A stretch of DNA of 17,190 nt from DATLXU01 sp035575515. Lineage in GTDB: Bacteria > Acidobacteriota > Blastocatellia > UBA7656. The stretch's first letter is position 1. Every line of letters begins with the position of its first letter. The position numbers and the translations under genes were made by a program. Location: the NCBI GenBank assembly GCA_035575515.1, contig DATLXU010000121.1:1-17190 (forward strand), in the 5' to 3' direction. Positions 7,268-13,421 of the stretch are shown here, piece after piece. Under the pieces are notes generated by a model, which saw only the letters and a list, made by a program, of their open reading frames with translations, was not told where the DNA came from and did not search any database.

Positions 7268-8647
7268 ATGCTTTTTCGCGGAGTAAGACATATTCATTTC
7301 GTGGGCATAGGCGGCATCGGAATGAGCGGCATAGCCGAAGTCCTGCTGTCGTTGGGCGAACACTTTCGCGTGACTGGAAGCGACCTGAAACGTTCAGCGA
7401 TCACCGACAGGCTCGAATCAATGGGGGCGACCGTGTTTGAAGGGCACGCAGCGGAAAACATTGCCGGAGCCAATGTTGTCGTCTGCTCATCGGCTGTTCG
7501 CGACGACAATCCGGAAGTCATCGCCGCGCGACAGAAACAGATTCCCGTGATCCCGCGCGCCGAGATGCTGGCTGAATTGATGCGGCTATATCGTCACGGC
7601 ATTGCTGTTGCAGGAACTCACGGCAAGACAACGACGACTTCAATGATCGCGCACCTGATGACGCGCGCCGAGTTCGACCCGGCTGTCGTCGTAGGTGGCC
7701 GCGTGGCTTCGCTTGGCTCAAACGCGCGGCTCGGTCGCGGCGAATACATTGTCGTGGAAGCCGATGAATCGGATGGGTCGCTGCTGCTGCTCACGCCGAC
7801 GATTGCGGTGCTCACGAACATTGACCGCGACCATCTGGATCATTTCACGGGCGGCATCGAGCAGATTAAAGAGTGCTTCGTGAAGTTCGCCAACAGCGTT
7901 CCGTTTTACGGCACGATTGTTCTTTGTCTCGACGATCAAAACGTGCAGGCGATCATTCCGCAAATCACGCGGCGCACGGTGAGCTATGGACTCGCGGCGC
8001 AGGCTGACGTTTCGGCATGGGATATTCAGGTTAATCGCGGGTTCGGCTCTGAATTTACCGTGCGCGCGTTCGGCAACGAGATGGGACGAGTTAGGCTCGA
8101 AGTGCCGGGACTTCATAACGTCTATAACGCGCTTGCGACCATAGCGGTTGGACTTGACCTCAACATCGAATTTGAAGAGATAGTCGAAGCGTTGCGCGAG
8201 TTTCGCGGCGCAGAACGGCGGTTTCAAATCAAGGGCGAGCGCAATGAGGTTCTGGTCGTTGACGATTATGGCCATCACCCGACTGAGATTCAGGCGACGC
8301 TTGCGGCGGCGCGGTCATCGGGTCGCAGAGTTGTTACGTTGTTTCAGCCGCACCGCTACACGCGCACGCGCGATTTGATGGACGAGTTTGCCCGCGCGTT
8401 TTACGGCGCGGACGTGCTGCTTGTCGCAGATATTTATCCGGCGAGCGAAGACCCCATTGAAGGAATCAACAGCCACGCGCTCGTTGAAAAGATCGAGCGG
8501 TTCGGCCATCGCCACGTTGAGTATGTAGGCCCCGTGATGAACGGCGTGGCGAGGCTCAAAGAGATCGCGCAAGCGGGCGATCTCGTGCTCACGCTCGGAG
8601 CAGGCAACGTTTATCAGGCAGGAGATGAGTTGCTGAAAATGCTGTGA
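7268..8647 (+). CDS. murC: UDP-MurNAc:L-alanine ligase MurC
   Basis: First Mur ligase of the pathway, adding L-alanine to UDP-MurNAc in the cytoplasm. The 459-aa protein has the usual length and domain order: N-terminal HFVGIGGIGMSGIAEVL and VTGSD, CSSAVRDDNPE, P-loop VAGTHGKTTTTSM (about 114-126), VEADESDGSLL, TNIDRDHLDHF, GLHNVYNALA, and the ligase domain with VDDYGHHPTEI and FQPHRYTRT. ATG 7268 lies just after a repeat arm and has no strong Shine-Dalgarno. The next gene is ftsQ, with no murB or ddl between, so this is a stand-alone MurC rather than the MurC-MurB or MurC-Ddl fusion known elsewhere. The TGA stop overlaps the first base of the next repeat arm. Confidence 0.97.
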   Translation: MLFRGVRHIHFVGIGGIGMSGIAEVLLSLGEHFRVTGSDLKRSAITDRLESMGATVFEGHAAENIAGANVVVCSSAVRDDNPEVIAARQKQIPVIPRAEMLAELMRLYRHGIAVAGTHGKTTTTSMIAHLMTRAEFDPAVVVGGRVASLGSNARLGRGEYIVVEADESDGSLLLLTPTIAVLTNIDRDHLDHFTGGIEQIKECFVKFANSVPFYGTIVLCLDDQNVQAIIPQITRRTVSYGLAAQADVSAWDIQVNRGFGSEFTVRAFGNEMGRVRLEVPGLHNVYNALATIAVGLDLNIEFEEIVEALREFRGAERRFQIKGERNEVLVVDDYGHHPTEIQATLAAARSSGRRVVTLFQPHRYTRTRDLMDEFARAFYGADVLLVADIYPASEDPIEGINSHALVEKIERFGHRHVEYVGPVMNGVARLKEIAQAGDLVLTLGAGNVYQAGDELLKML

Positions 8648-8742
8648 CGCGGAGACACGGAGACGCGGTGGCACGGCGATTCAAATAACCACGCTCAGTT
8701 GCGCGTGAGCTTTAATCGCCGCGTCGCTCTTCTCCGCGTCGC
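8646..8742. repeat. inverted short-tandem element between murC and ftsQ (8-base word ACGCGGAG)
   Basis: The left arm begins inside the murC stop codon. Four 8-base units run from 8647 to 8678 (ACGCGGAG and variants). The right arm at 8714-8742 has the reverse complement, including AATCGCCGCGTCGC and a second CCGCGTCGC. This is the same architecture as the other junction elements, but the period on the left is 8 rather than 7. It ends 4 bases before the ftsQ Shine-Dalgarno. Confidence 0.8.
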
Positions 8743-8746
8743 AAAC

Positions 8747-8761
8747 GGAGGTGAAACTTTG
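8747..8761 (+). promoter_or_regulatory. ribosome binding site fixing the TTG start of ftsQ
   Basis: GGAGGTGA at 8747-8754, an excellent anti-16S match, puts GGAGG 7 bases ahead of TTG 8759. The frame is open further upstream to 8699, but that stretch lies across a repeat arm, so 8759 is the better start. Confidence 0.75.
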
Positions 8762-9787
8762 GCAGTAGCGCAAAGAAGCGAACCGAGAGTAAGGACGCAA
8801 GTTATAACGCCGCGCGAACGGCGCATTGATAAAATGCGCTCGCGGCGAAAAAGCGCGGCAGCCGAAGATGTTTTGAAAACGGTAGCAACATTCGCGCGAC
8901 CCGCTGCGATTATTGCCGCAATCGTGCTGTTGTTCGTCGGCTACAAGGGGCTGACGAACTCGCGGCTGTTCGAGCTGCACCGCGTGACCGTGAGCGATGC
9001 AAGCCCTGAGCTGCGCGGCGAGATAGAAGAAACGGTGCGGCGCGCCGTTGGCCAGACCCGGCTTATGAGCGTTGATCTCGATGCGCTGAAGAAAAAGATT
9101 GAAGTAATCCCGCGCGTGCGCTCAGCGATAGTCTCGCGCATGTTGCCCGACGGGATATTCGTTCGCGTCATCGAGCGCAAACCCGCTGTGCTTGTGCGAA
9201 GAGAATCGGGCGCAGTTGTGTGGCTCGACGAGGACGCGGTCGAGATGGGCGAGTACTCTGACTTGGATATTCACGGCGCGAGCCAGCAGATTCCGCCAAT
9301 CGCGAAAGGATTCGCAGAAGGCAATCGCACTCTGGGACAATTGGCCGACGACCGCGAGCGCGTCGCGCTTTACAAGAAGATTGAAGAGGAATTCAGCGCG
9401 GGTCCGAGCGATCTGTGGAATAGCATTGATCAGATTGATCTCACTTCCACAAAAGACGTGAACATACAGGTTGCGCGCTCGCCAGTTGCGGTTCACGTAG
9501 GAAACACGGATTTTCGCGAGCGTTTCAGGAAGGCGCTTCAGGTGTTGGAAGCAATCAGGCAGGGAGACATGGAAATGCTCAATCGGCTGAGGGTGCAAAA
9601 CATTGAATGGCTGATTGAGAATCGCGACAACATTAATTTCATTGATGCGGCGAGACCCGACCGCATTGTAGTTACTTTCGCCACCCCCGGCGCGCCGAAG
9701 GTTGCTCGGCAGGAAGCAGGTCCGAAGCAAGCCCCGAACGAAGTTACAGGGAATAGGAAACGGGGAACAGGAAAGAAAAGCAGATGA
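8759..9787 (+). CDS. ftsQ: Cell division protein FtsQ (POTRA-domain divisome protein)
   Basis: Bitopic inner-membrane divisome protein that bridges early and late division proteins (FtsB/FtsL partners in E. coli). Starting at TTG 8759 it is about 342 aa. It has a basic cytoplasmic N-terminus, one transmembrane segment (PAAIIAAIVLLFVGY, about residues 48-62), then a POTRA-like part from about FELHRVTVSD through VRSAIVSRMLPDGIFVRVIE, followed by RKPAVLVRRESGAVVWLDEDA as in FtsQ/DivIB proteins, and a longer periplasmic part. FtsQ sequences diverge strongly, so identity rests on topology, the POTRA motif and position between murC and ftsA. The final 13 or so residues, basic and low-complexity, are encoded by a heptad-repeat arm. 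Confidence 0.9.
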   Translation: MAVAQRSEPRVRTQVITPRERRIDKMRSRRKSAAAEDVLKTVATFARPAAIIAAIVLLFVGYKGLTNSRLFELHRVTVSDASPELRGEIEETVRRAVGQTRLMSVDLDALKKKIEVIPRVRSAIVSRMLPDGIFVRVIERKPAVLVRRESGAVVWLDEDAVEMGEYSDLDIHGASQQIPPIAKGFAEGNRTLGQLADDRERVALYKKIEEEFSAGPSDLWNSIDQIDLTSTKDVNIQVARSPVAVHVGNTDFRERFRKALQVLEAIRQGDMEMLNRLRVQNIEWLIENRDNINFIDAARPDRIVVTFATPGAPKVARQEAGPKQAPNEVTGNRKRGTGKKSR

Positions 9788-9828
9788 GACGGTTTAGTCT
9801 GTTCTCTGCTTCCTGTCACCTCTTCCCT
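9746..9828. repeat. inverted heptad-repeat element at the ftsQ-ftsA junction (word ACAGGGA)
   Basis: Four 7-base units run from 9746 to 9773 (ACAGGGA, then ATAGGAA, ACGGGGA and ACAGGAA types). The array lies inside ftsQ and encodes its C-terminal tail. The opposite arm at 9799-9828 carries the reverse-complement word (TTCCTGT, CTCTTCCCT). It ends 11 bases before the ftsA Shine-Dalgarno. Confidence 0.8.
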
Positions 9829-9852
9829 AAAACTGAGCCGGAGGATTAGCCA

Positions 9853-11097
9853 ATGTCAAAGGGACACAAACACATTTCCGCGCTCGACATCGGCACGACC
9901 GAAGTCAGAGCTGTGGTCGGTGAAATCACCGAGAACGATACGCTCGAAATAATTGGCGTGGGCCGCGCCCCTTCGCGCGGCGTGCGCAAAGGTGTCGTCG
10001 TAAACATCGAGGCGACAGTTGATGCGATCAAACAGGCTGTCGGCGATGCCGAGATGATGTCGGGATTGCCGATTGATTCTGTCTATGTCGGGCTTGGCGG
10101 CGCGCAGGTGCGAGGCATCAACTCGCGCGGCGTGATAGCCATCAGCCGCCGCAACCGCGACATAACTGAAGAAGATGTTTATCGCGTGATCGAACAGGCG
10201 CGGGCTATAAGCGTGCCAACGGACCGCGAGATCATTGACACGCTGCCGCAGGAGTTTACGGTTGACGGCCAAGACGGCATAGGAAACCCTATTGGTTTTC
10301 TTGGCATGCGACTGGAAGCAGCAGTTCACGTTATGACCTCGCCCATCACCGCGCGGCAGAACGTCATCACGTCGGTCAATCGGGCGGGGATGGAAGTGGC
10401 CGACACCGTTGTCAATCACGTCGCCGGAGGCGAATCAACTTTGACGACGGACGAGAAAGAATACGGCGCGGCAGTCATTGACATCGGCGCGGACATAACG
10501 AACCTGACGATCTTCTACCGCGATGCGATTCGTCACACGGCTGTTTTTCCCATGGGCGGGAATCATTTCACTAACGACATAGCCGTCGGGCTTCGCACTC
10601 CGGTGCCCGAAGCCGAGCGAATCAAGCAGAACGAAGGGTGCGCAATAGTCGGGCTGATGGCCGACCACGAGCGCGGGCGGATGATAGAGATTCCCTCCGT
10701 AGGCGGGCGGCAGCCGCGAATGCTCTCGCGCCAGATACTCTGCGAGATACTTCAACCTCGCGCAGAAGAGATATTCAGCCACGCGGCCGAGGAGATACAG
10801 CGCGCGGGCTTTGACCGGCAGATTCTTTCAAGCGTCGTGCTTGTGGGCGGCGGGTCGTTGATGGACGGCATAGTCGAGATGGCCGAGCAGATTCTGGATC
10901 TGCCTGCGCGCCACGGACTGCCGGATTTCGTCGGCGGGCTTACGGGCGAGATTGACAGCCCTGCGTTTGCCAACGTCGTGGGCACGATGCTTTATGGTTT
11001 TCACAAGCAGATGAACATGAAGCGGATACATTCGTTGACTGAAGGAGCGCCGAAGCCTGTCAGTTGGTGGAAGCGGCTTCGAGGTCAAAAAAGTTAG
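9853..11097 (+). CDS. ftsA: Cell division protein FtsA (actin-like Z-ring membrane anchor)
   Basis: Actin-fold ATPase that tethers FtsZ to the inner membrane and recruits later division proteins. At 414 aa it is normal size. The first phosphate motif SALDIGTTEVRAVVGEI is near residue 9; the FtsA-specific 1C subdomain follows (GVRKGVVVNIEAT to VGLGGAQVRGINSRGV), then TLPQEFTVDG, the second phosphate motif AVIDIGADITNLTIF (about 207), and the adenosine motif VVLVGGGSLMDGI (about 328). The end, VSWWKRLRGQ, looks like the amphipathic membrane-targeting helix of the family. GGAGG at 9840-9844 is 8 bases before ATG. Unlike the usual tight ftsA-ftsZ pair, about 350 bases separate it from ftsZ. Confidence 0.97.
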   Translation: MSKGHKHISALDIGTTEVRAVVGEITENDTLEIIGVGRAPSRGVRKGVVVNIEATVDAIKQAVGDAEMMSGLPIDSVYVGLGGAQVRGINSRGVIAISRRNRDITEEDVYRVIEQARAISVPTDREIIDTLPQEFTVDGQDGIGNPIGFLGMRLEAAVHVMTSPITARQNVITSVNRAGMEVADTVVNHVAGGESTLTTDEKEYGAAVIDIGADITNLTIFYRDAIRHTAVFPMGGNHFTNDIAVGLRTPVPEAERIKQNEGCAIVGLMADHERGRMIEIPSVGGRQPRMLSRQILCEILQPRAEEIFSHAAEEIQRAGFDRQILSSVVLVGGGSLMDGIVEMAEQILDLPARHGLPDFVGGLTGEIDSPAFANVVGTMLYGFHKQMNMKRIHSLTEGAPKPVSWWKRLRGQKS

Positions 11098-11127
11098 AAA
11101 AAATGTTTCACTCAGGGGAAAAAATAG

Positions 11128-11156
11128 TTGTAGGGGCAAGGCGACTGTGCTACTAT
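11128..11156 (+). promoter_or_regulatory. sigma70-type promoter upstream of ftsZ
   Basis: TTGTAG (11128-11133) and TACTAT (11151-11156) are separated by exactly 17 bases, so transcription would start near 11163. This would give ftsZ its own promoter and a leader of roughly 290 bases. It is a motif match by eye only. Confidence 0.6.
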
Positions 11157-11450
11157 GCGGTGTGTCTTCAGAACCTCGGTGTACCACATATTGTAGCAAC
11201 CGGCTGCCAGCCTCAAACGGCACTGTTAGGAGAACCCCCACCGATGGCGGGCGCTTCGATGAAGCGTCCGCCGAAGAATTGGTGTGTGTTCACGGCCTTT
11301 TCGCTCCCCAGCGTTTTACGAGCGAGCGGGAATTCCTGATGGTGATTTGAAAATTAGTGAAGTTTCAACAGTCTCTTATGTAAGCGGTGCAGGCTCGATG
11401 AAGCTATCGCTTGCCGGTTGCTAATTTAATGTTTGCAGGAGGCACACATA
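11157..11450 (+). promoter_or_regulatory. long structured untranslated leader of ftsZ
   Basis: No convincing gene lies here. Visible structure: a 12-bp hairpin with one G-U pair, GGCGGGCGCTTC (11246-11257) and GAAGCGTCCGCC (11261-11272), with a 3-base loop and no U-run after it, so not a terminator. A weaker hairpin pairs TCGCTC (11301-11306) with GAGCGA (11320-11325). A distant perfect pair, AGCAACCGGC (11195-11204) and GCCGGTTGCT (11413-11422), could close the whole leader just upstream of the ftsZ ribosome site. TTGAAA (11347) and TTTCAA (11363) form a small inverted pair. TCGATGAAGC occurs twice (11256 and 11395). No known riboswitch class was recognised. Confidence 0.5.
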
Positions 11451-12617
11451 ATGGCGGCGGATGAACGTAAAGAGTTGCGCAGCGGAGTCATAACTTTTGA
11501 CGAATCGGATCAGCCCATCACTGGCGCGAAGATAAAGGTGGTCGGCATCGGCGGCGGCGGCGGCAACGCCGTGAATCGGATGATCGAAGCCGGCATCGAA
11601 GGGGTACAGTTCCTCGTAGCCAACACCGACCTTCAGGCCCTCAAAAGCTCCAGGGCATCGGTCAAGATTCAGATCGGCGAAAAGCTTACGCGCGGGCTTG
11701 GCGCGGGCGGCGACCCTGAGATTGGCCGCCAGTCTGCGCTCGAAGACACCGAAAAGATTATCGAAGCCCTCGAAGGCGCGGACATGGTCTTCATCACGAC
11801 CGGTCTAGGCGGCGGAACGGGCACGGGCGCTGCTCCGATTGTCGCGAGCCTCGCAACAGAGCTAGGCGCGCTTACGGTTGCCGTCGTGACAAAGCCTTTC
11901 AGATTCGAGGGGCGTCGCCGCCAGCGTCAGGCCGAACAGGGCCTAAGCGAGTTACGCGAGTGCGTCGACACGGTCATCACGATTCCGAACGAGCGACTGC
12001 TGAACGCCGTCACTAAGGGAACCCCTTTCCTGGAATCGTTCAAGCTCGCCGACGATGTGCTACGTCAGGCCGTGCAGGGCATATCCGACATCATCACAGT
12101 GCCGGGATTGATCAACGTCGACTTCGCCGACGTGAAGACGATTATGGCGGGCATGGGCATGGCATTGATGGGGACGGGCGCGGCTGCGGGCGAGAACCGC
12201 GCGCTCGAAGCGACGCAGCGAGCAATCTCAAGCCCGCTGCTAGAAGAGGCTTCGATTGAAGGCGCTAAGGGCTTGCTGGTGAACGTAACGGGCGGAACCG
12301 ACCTGACGCTGTTTGAAGTCAACGAAGCTATGTCAATCATTCACGATTCGGCTGACCCGGATGCAAACATCATATTCGGCGCGGTTCTCGACGAGCGATT
12401 GGCTGACGAGATGAAAATAACCGTGATTGCAACTGGATTCGACAAGGCCGCCGCAGGCGCTGAGCCTGCGCGAACCTACGCGGCCACGCAGCAGAATGGA
12501 CCGGAGCCTCGCACAACGAGCGTAGGTCCCGGCGGTGTGCCTACGGGACCGCTTCGCCGCGAAGAACGACGCGAAGACATTGATGTTCCTGCATTCATCC
12601 GCAAGAAAGCCGACTGA
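11451..12617 (+). CDS. ftsZ: Cell division GTPase FtsZ
   Basis: Tubulin-like GTPase that forms the cytokinetic Z-ring. From ATG 11451 it is 388 aa, normal length. Motifs: VVGIGGGGGNAVNRM (about 29-43), VANTDLQAL, RGLGAGGDPEIG, the tubulin signature LGGGTGTGAAP (about 119-129), TKPFRFEGRRR, TIPNERLL, and the catalytic T7-loop region GLINVDFADVKTIM. A variable linker of about 50 residues leads to the conserved C-terminal peptide IDVPAFIRKKAD, which binds FtsA. AGGAGG at 11437-11442 lies 8 bases before the ATG; the frame is open back to 11433 but that would swallow the Shine-Dalgarno. Its own promoter upstream and terminator downstream suggest it can be transcribed separately from the mur genes. 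Confidence 0.98.
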   Translation: MAADERKELRSGVITFDESDQPITGAKIKVVGIGGGGGNAVNRMIEAGIEGVQFLVANTDLQALKSSRASVKIQIGEKLTRGLGAGGDPEIGRQSALEDTEKIIEALEGADMVFITTGLGGGTGTGAAPIVASLATELGALTVAVVTKPFRFEGRRRQRQAEQGLSELRECVDTVITIPNERLLNAVTKGTPFLESFKLADDVLRQAVQGISDIITVPGLINVDFADVKTIMAGMGMALMGTGAAAGENRALEATQRAISSPLLEEASIEGAKGLLVNVTGGTDLTLFEVNEAMSIIHDSADPDANIIFGAVLDERLADEMKITVIATGFDKAAAGAEPARTYAATQQNGPEPRTTSVGPGGVPTGPLRREERREDIDVPAFIRKKAD

Positions 12618-12666
12618 CTCTTAGTCAACCTCTGCCCTCTTGATAGGGGCTATCCTCCTGACTTTA

Positions 12667-12698
12667 GGGCCGCTGCTTGCGAAGCGGCCCATTTGTTT
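12667..12698 (+). terminator. intrinsic terminator after ftsZ
   Basis: GGGCCGCT (12667-12674) pairs with AGCGGCCC (12683-12690) around an 8-base loop, followed by the T-rich ATTTGTTT. It is placed 50 bases after the ftsZ stop and marks the end of the division cluster. Confidence 0.75.
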
Positions 12699-12754
12699 AT
12701 GCTCGAAACTGCTTAGGAATAAGCTCAACATAAAATGCCCGCCTCGATTTACTG

Positions 12755-12783
12755 TTGCCCTCGCCCTGCTTTCAAAATAACAT
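12755..12783 (+). promoter_or_regulatory. possible promoter for the pilin-like lipoprotein gene
   Basis: TTGCCC (12755-12760), a 17-base spacer and TAACAT (12778-12783) match the sigma70 consensus at 4 of 6 in each box. Position after a terminator and about 68 bases before the next gene fits, but the boxes are only moderate. Confidence 0.4.
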
Positions 12784-12850
12784 GAGGCATTCGATAAACC
12801 GACGAGCAAAAGCCCCTGCTGCAATAATCGCCCCGGAGAGGTCTGTTTCA

Positions 12851-13264
12851 ATGAAGAGATTATTGCCAAGATTGATATTGACGATGCTGGGCGCATTTCT
12901 AATCGCAGGCTGCGGTTCGCAACCAAGCGAGCAGTCGCCGATAGTCACCGTCGCAAACGAAACGGCTGCGATGACGAGGCTTCGAGCAATCGCGGAGGCC
13001 GAGCAGAGCTACCTGGCCGAAACAGGCAAGTATGCGACGCTCGAAGAGTTGATGCAAAGAGGTATGGTCGGCGACCCGTCGAAAGGGAAACTTAGCGGCT
13101 ACAAATTTGAAGTTGTAGCGACAGCAAAGGGCTTTCAAGCTGTAGCGGTTCCCGAAGAATATGGCGTGACAGGCAAACGCTCGTTCTACATTGACCAATC
13201 GAATACCATGCGCGGCAAAGACAGGAAAGGCGAGCGAGCAAGCGCCGCAGACCCGGTCGTGTAG
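12851..13264 (+). CDS. small lipoprotein with type IV pilin-like globular region
   Basis: A 137-aa exported protein. The N-terminus (MKRLLPRLILTMLGAFLIAGC) is a lipoprotein signal peptide with lipobox LIAGC and acylation at Cys21. The rest (ETAAMTRLRAIAEAEQSYLA, then TGKYATLEELMQRGMV, SGYKFEVVA and SFYIDQSNTMR) has the layout of the head of short pilin-like proteins common in Acidobacteriota: a helix with a repeated AxAEQxYxxxxGKYxxLxEL pattern, then strands ending in FYxD and a final turn. The difference is that a lipobox replaces the prepilin peptidase site. Function is unknown. ATG 12851 follows GAGG at 12838-12841 with 9 bases between; the upstream in-frame codons to 12755 lack export logic. 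It lies between ftsZ and plsY, and neither neighbour explains it. Confidence 0.8.
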   Translation: MKRLLPRLILTMLGAFLIAGCGSQPSEQSPIVTVANETAAMTRLRAIAEAEQSYLAETGKYATLEELMQRGMVGDPSKGKLSGYKFEVVATAKGFQAVAVPEEYGVTGKRSFYIDQSNTMRGKDRKGERASAADPVV

Positions 13265-13285
13265 AAGATAGAAACACTGGAGGCT

Positions 13286-13338
13286 GAATGGTTAACGATG
13301 AGGACAGGGGAACTTTCTTTGTTCATCGTTAATCATTC
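13286..13338. repeat. inverted repeat between lipoprotein gene and plsY
   Basis: GAATGGTTAACGATGA (13286-13301) and TCATCGTTAATCATTC (13323-13338) are inverted copies with a single mismatch and a 21-base spacer. No clear 7-base tandem array is visible, so it is either a single-unit relative of the mur-block elements or a hairpin acting as a weak terminator. No T-run follows. Confidence 0.65.
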
Positions 13339-13371
13339 GGCGTCCAGCATTTGGCCGCTTTCCGCCTTCTG

Positions 13372-13400
13372 TTGTACGCCCAACCCGCCTTTGATATATT
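13372..13400 (+). promoter_or_regulatory. sigma70-type promoter for plsY-gpsA
   Basis: TTGTAC (13372-13377), 17 bases, then TATATT (13395-13400), 5 of 6 at the -10 box. The predicted start of transcription near 13407 leaves a very short leader that still includes the GGAG at 13410-13413. Confidence 0.55.
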
Positions 13401-13421
13401 CTCCCCGCCGGAGTTCTAATT

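Noticed and set aside
11246..11272. Terminator between ftsA and ftsZ
   Set aside because: The hairpin is strong but no T-run follows, so intrinsic termination is unlikely.
11244..11339. Small frame in the ftsZ leader (ATG 11244, AGGAG 11 bases upstream)
   Set aside because: 31 codons with no recognisable features, and its start is within the 12-bp hairpin region. A leader peptide cannot be excluded but is not supported.
13288..13332. 14-codon frame behind GGAGG between the lipoprotein gene and plsY
   Set aside because: The ribosome site is only 4 bases from the ATG and the frame is composed of the inverted repeat.
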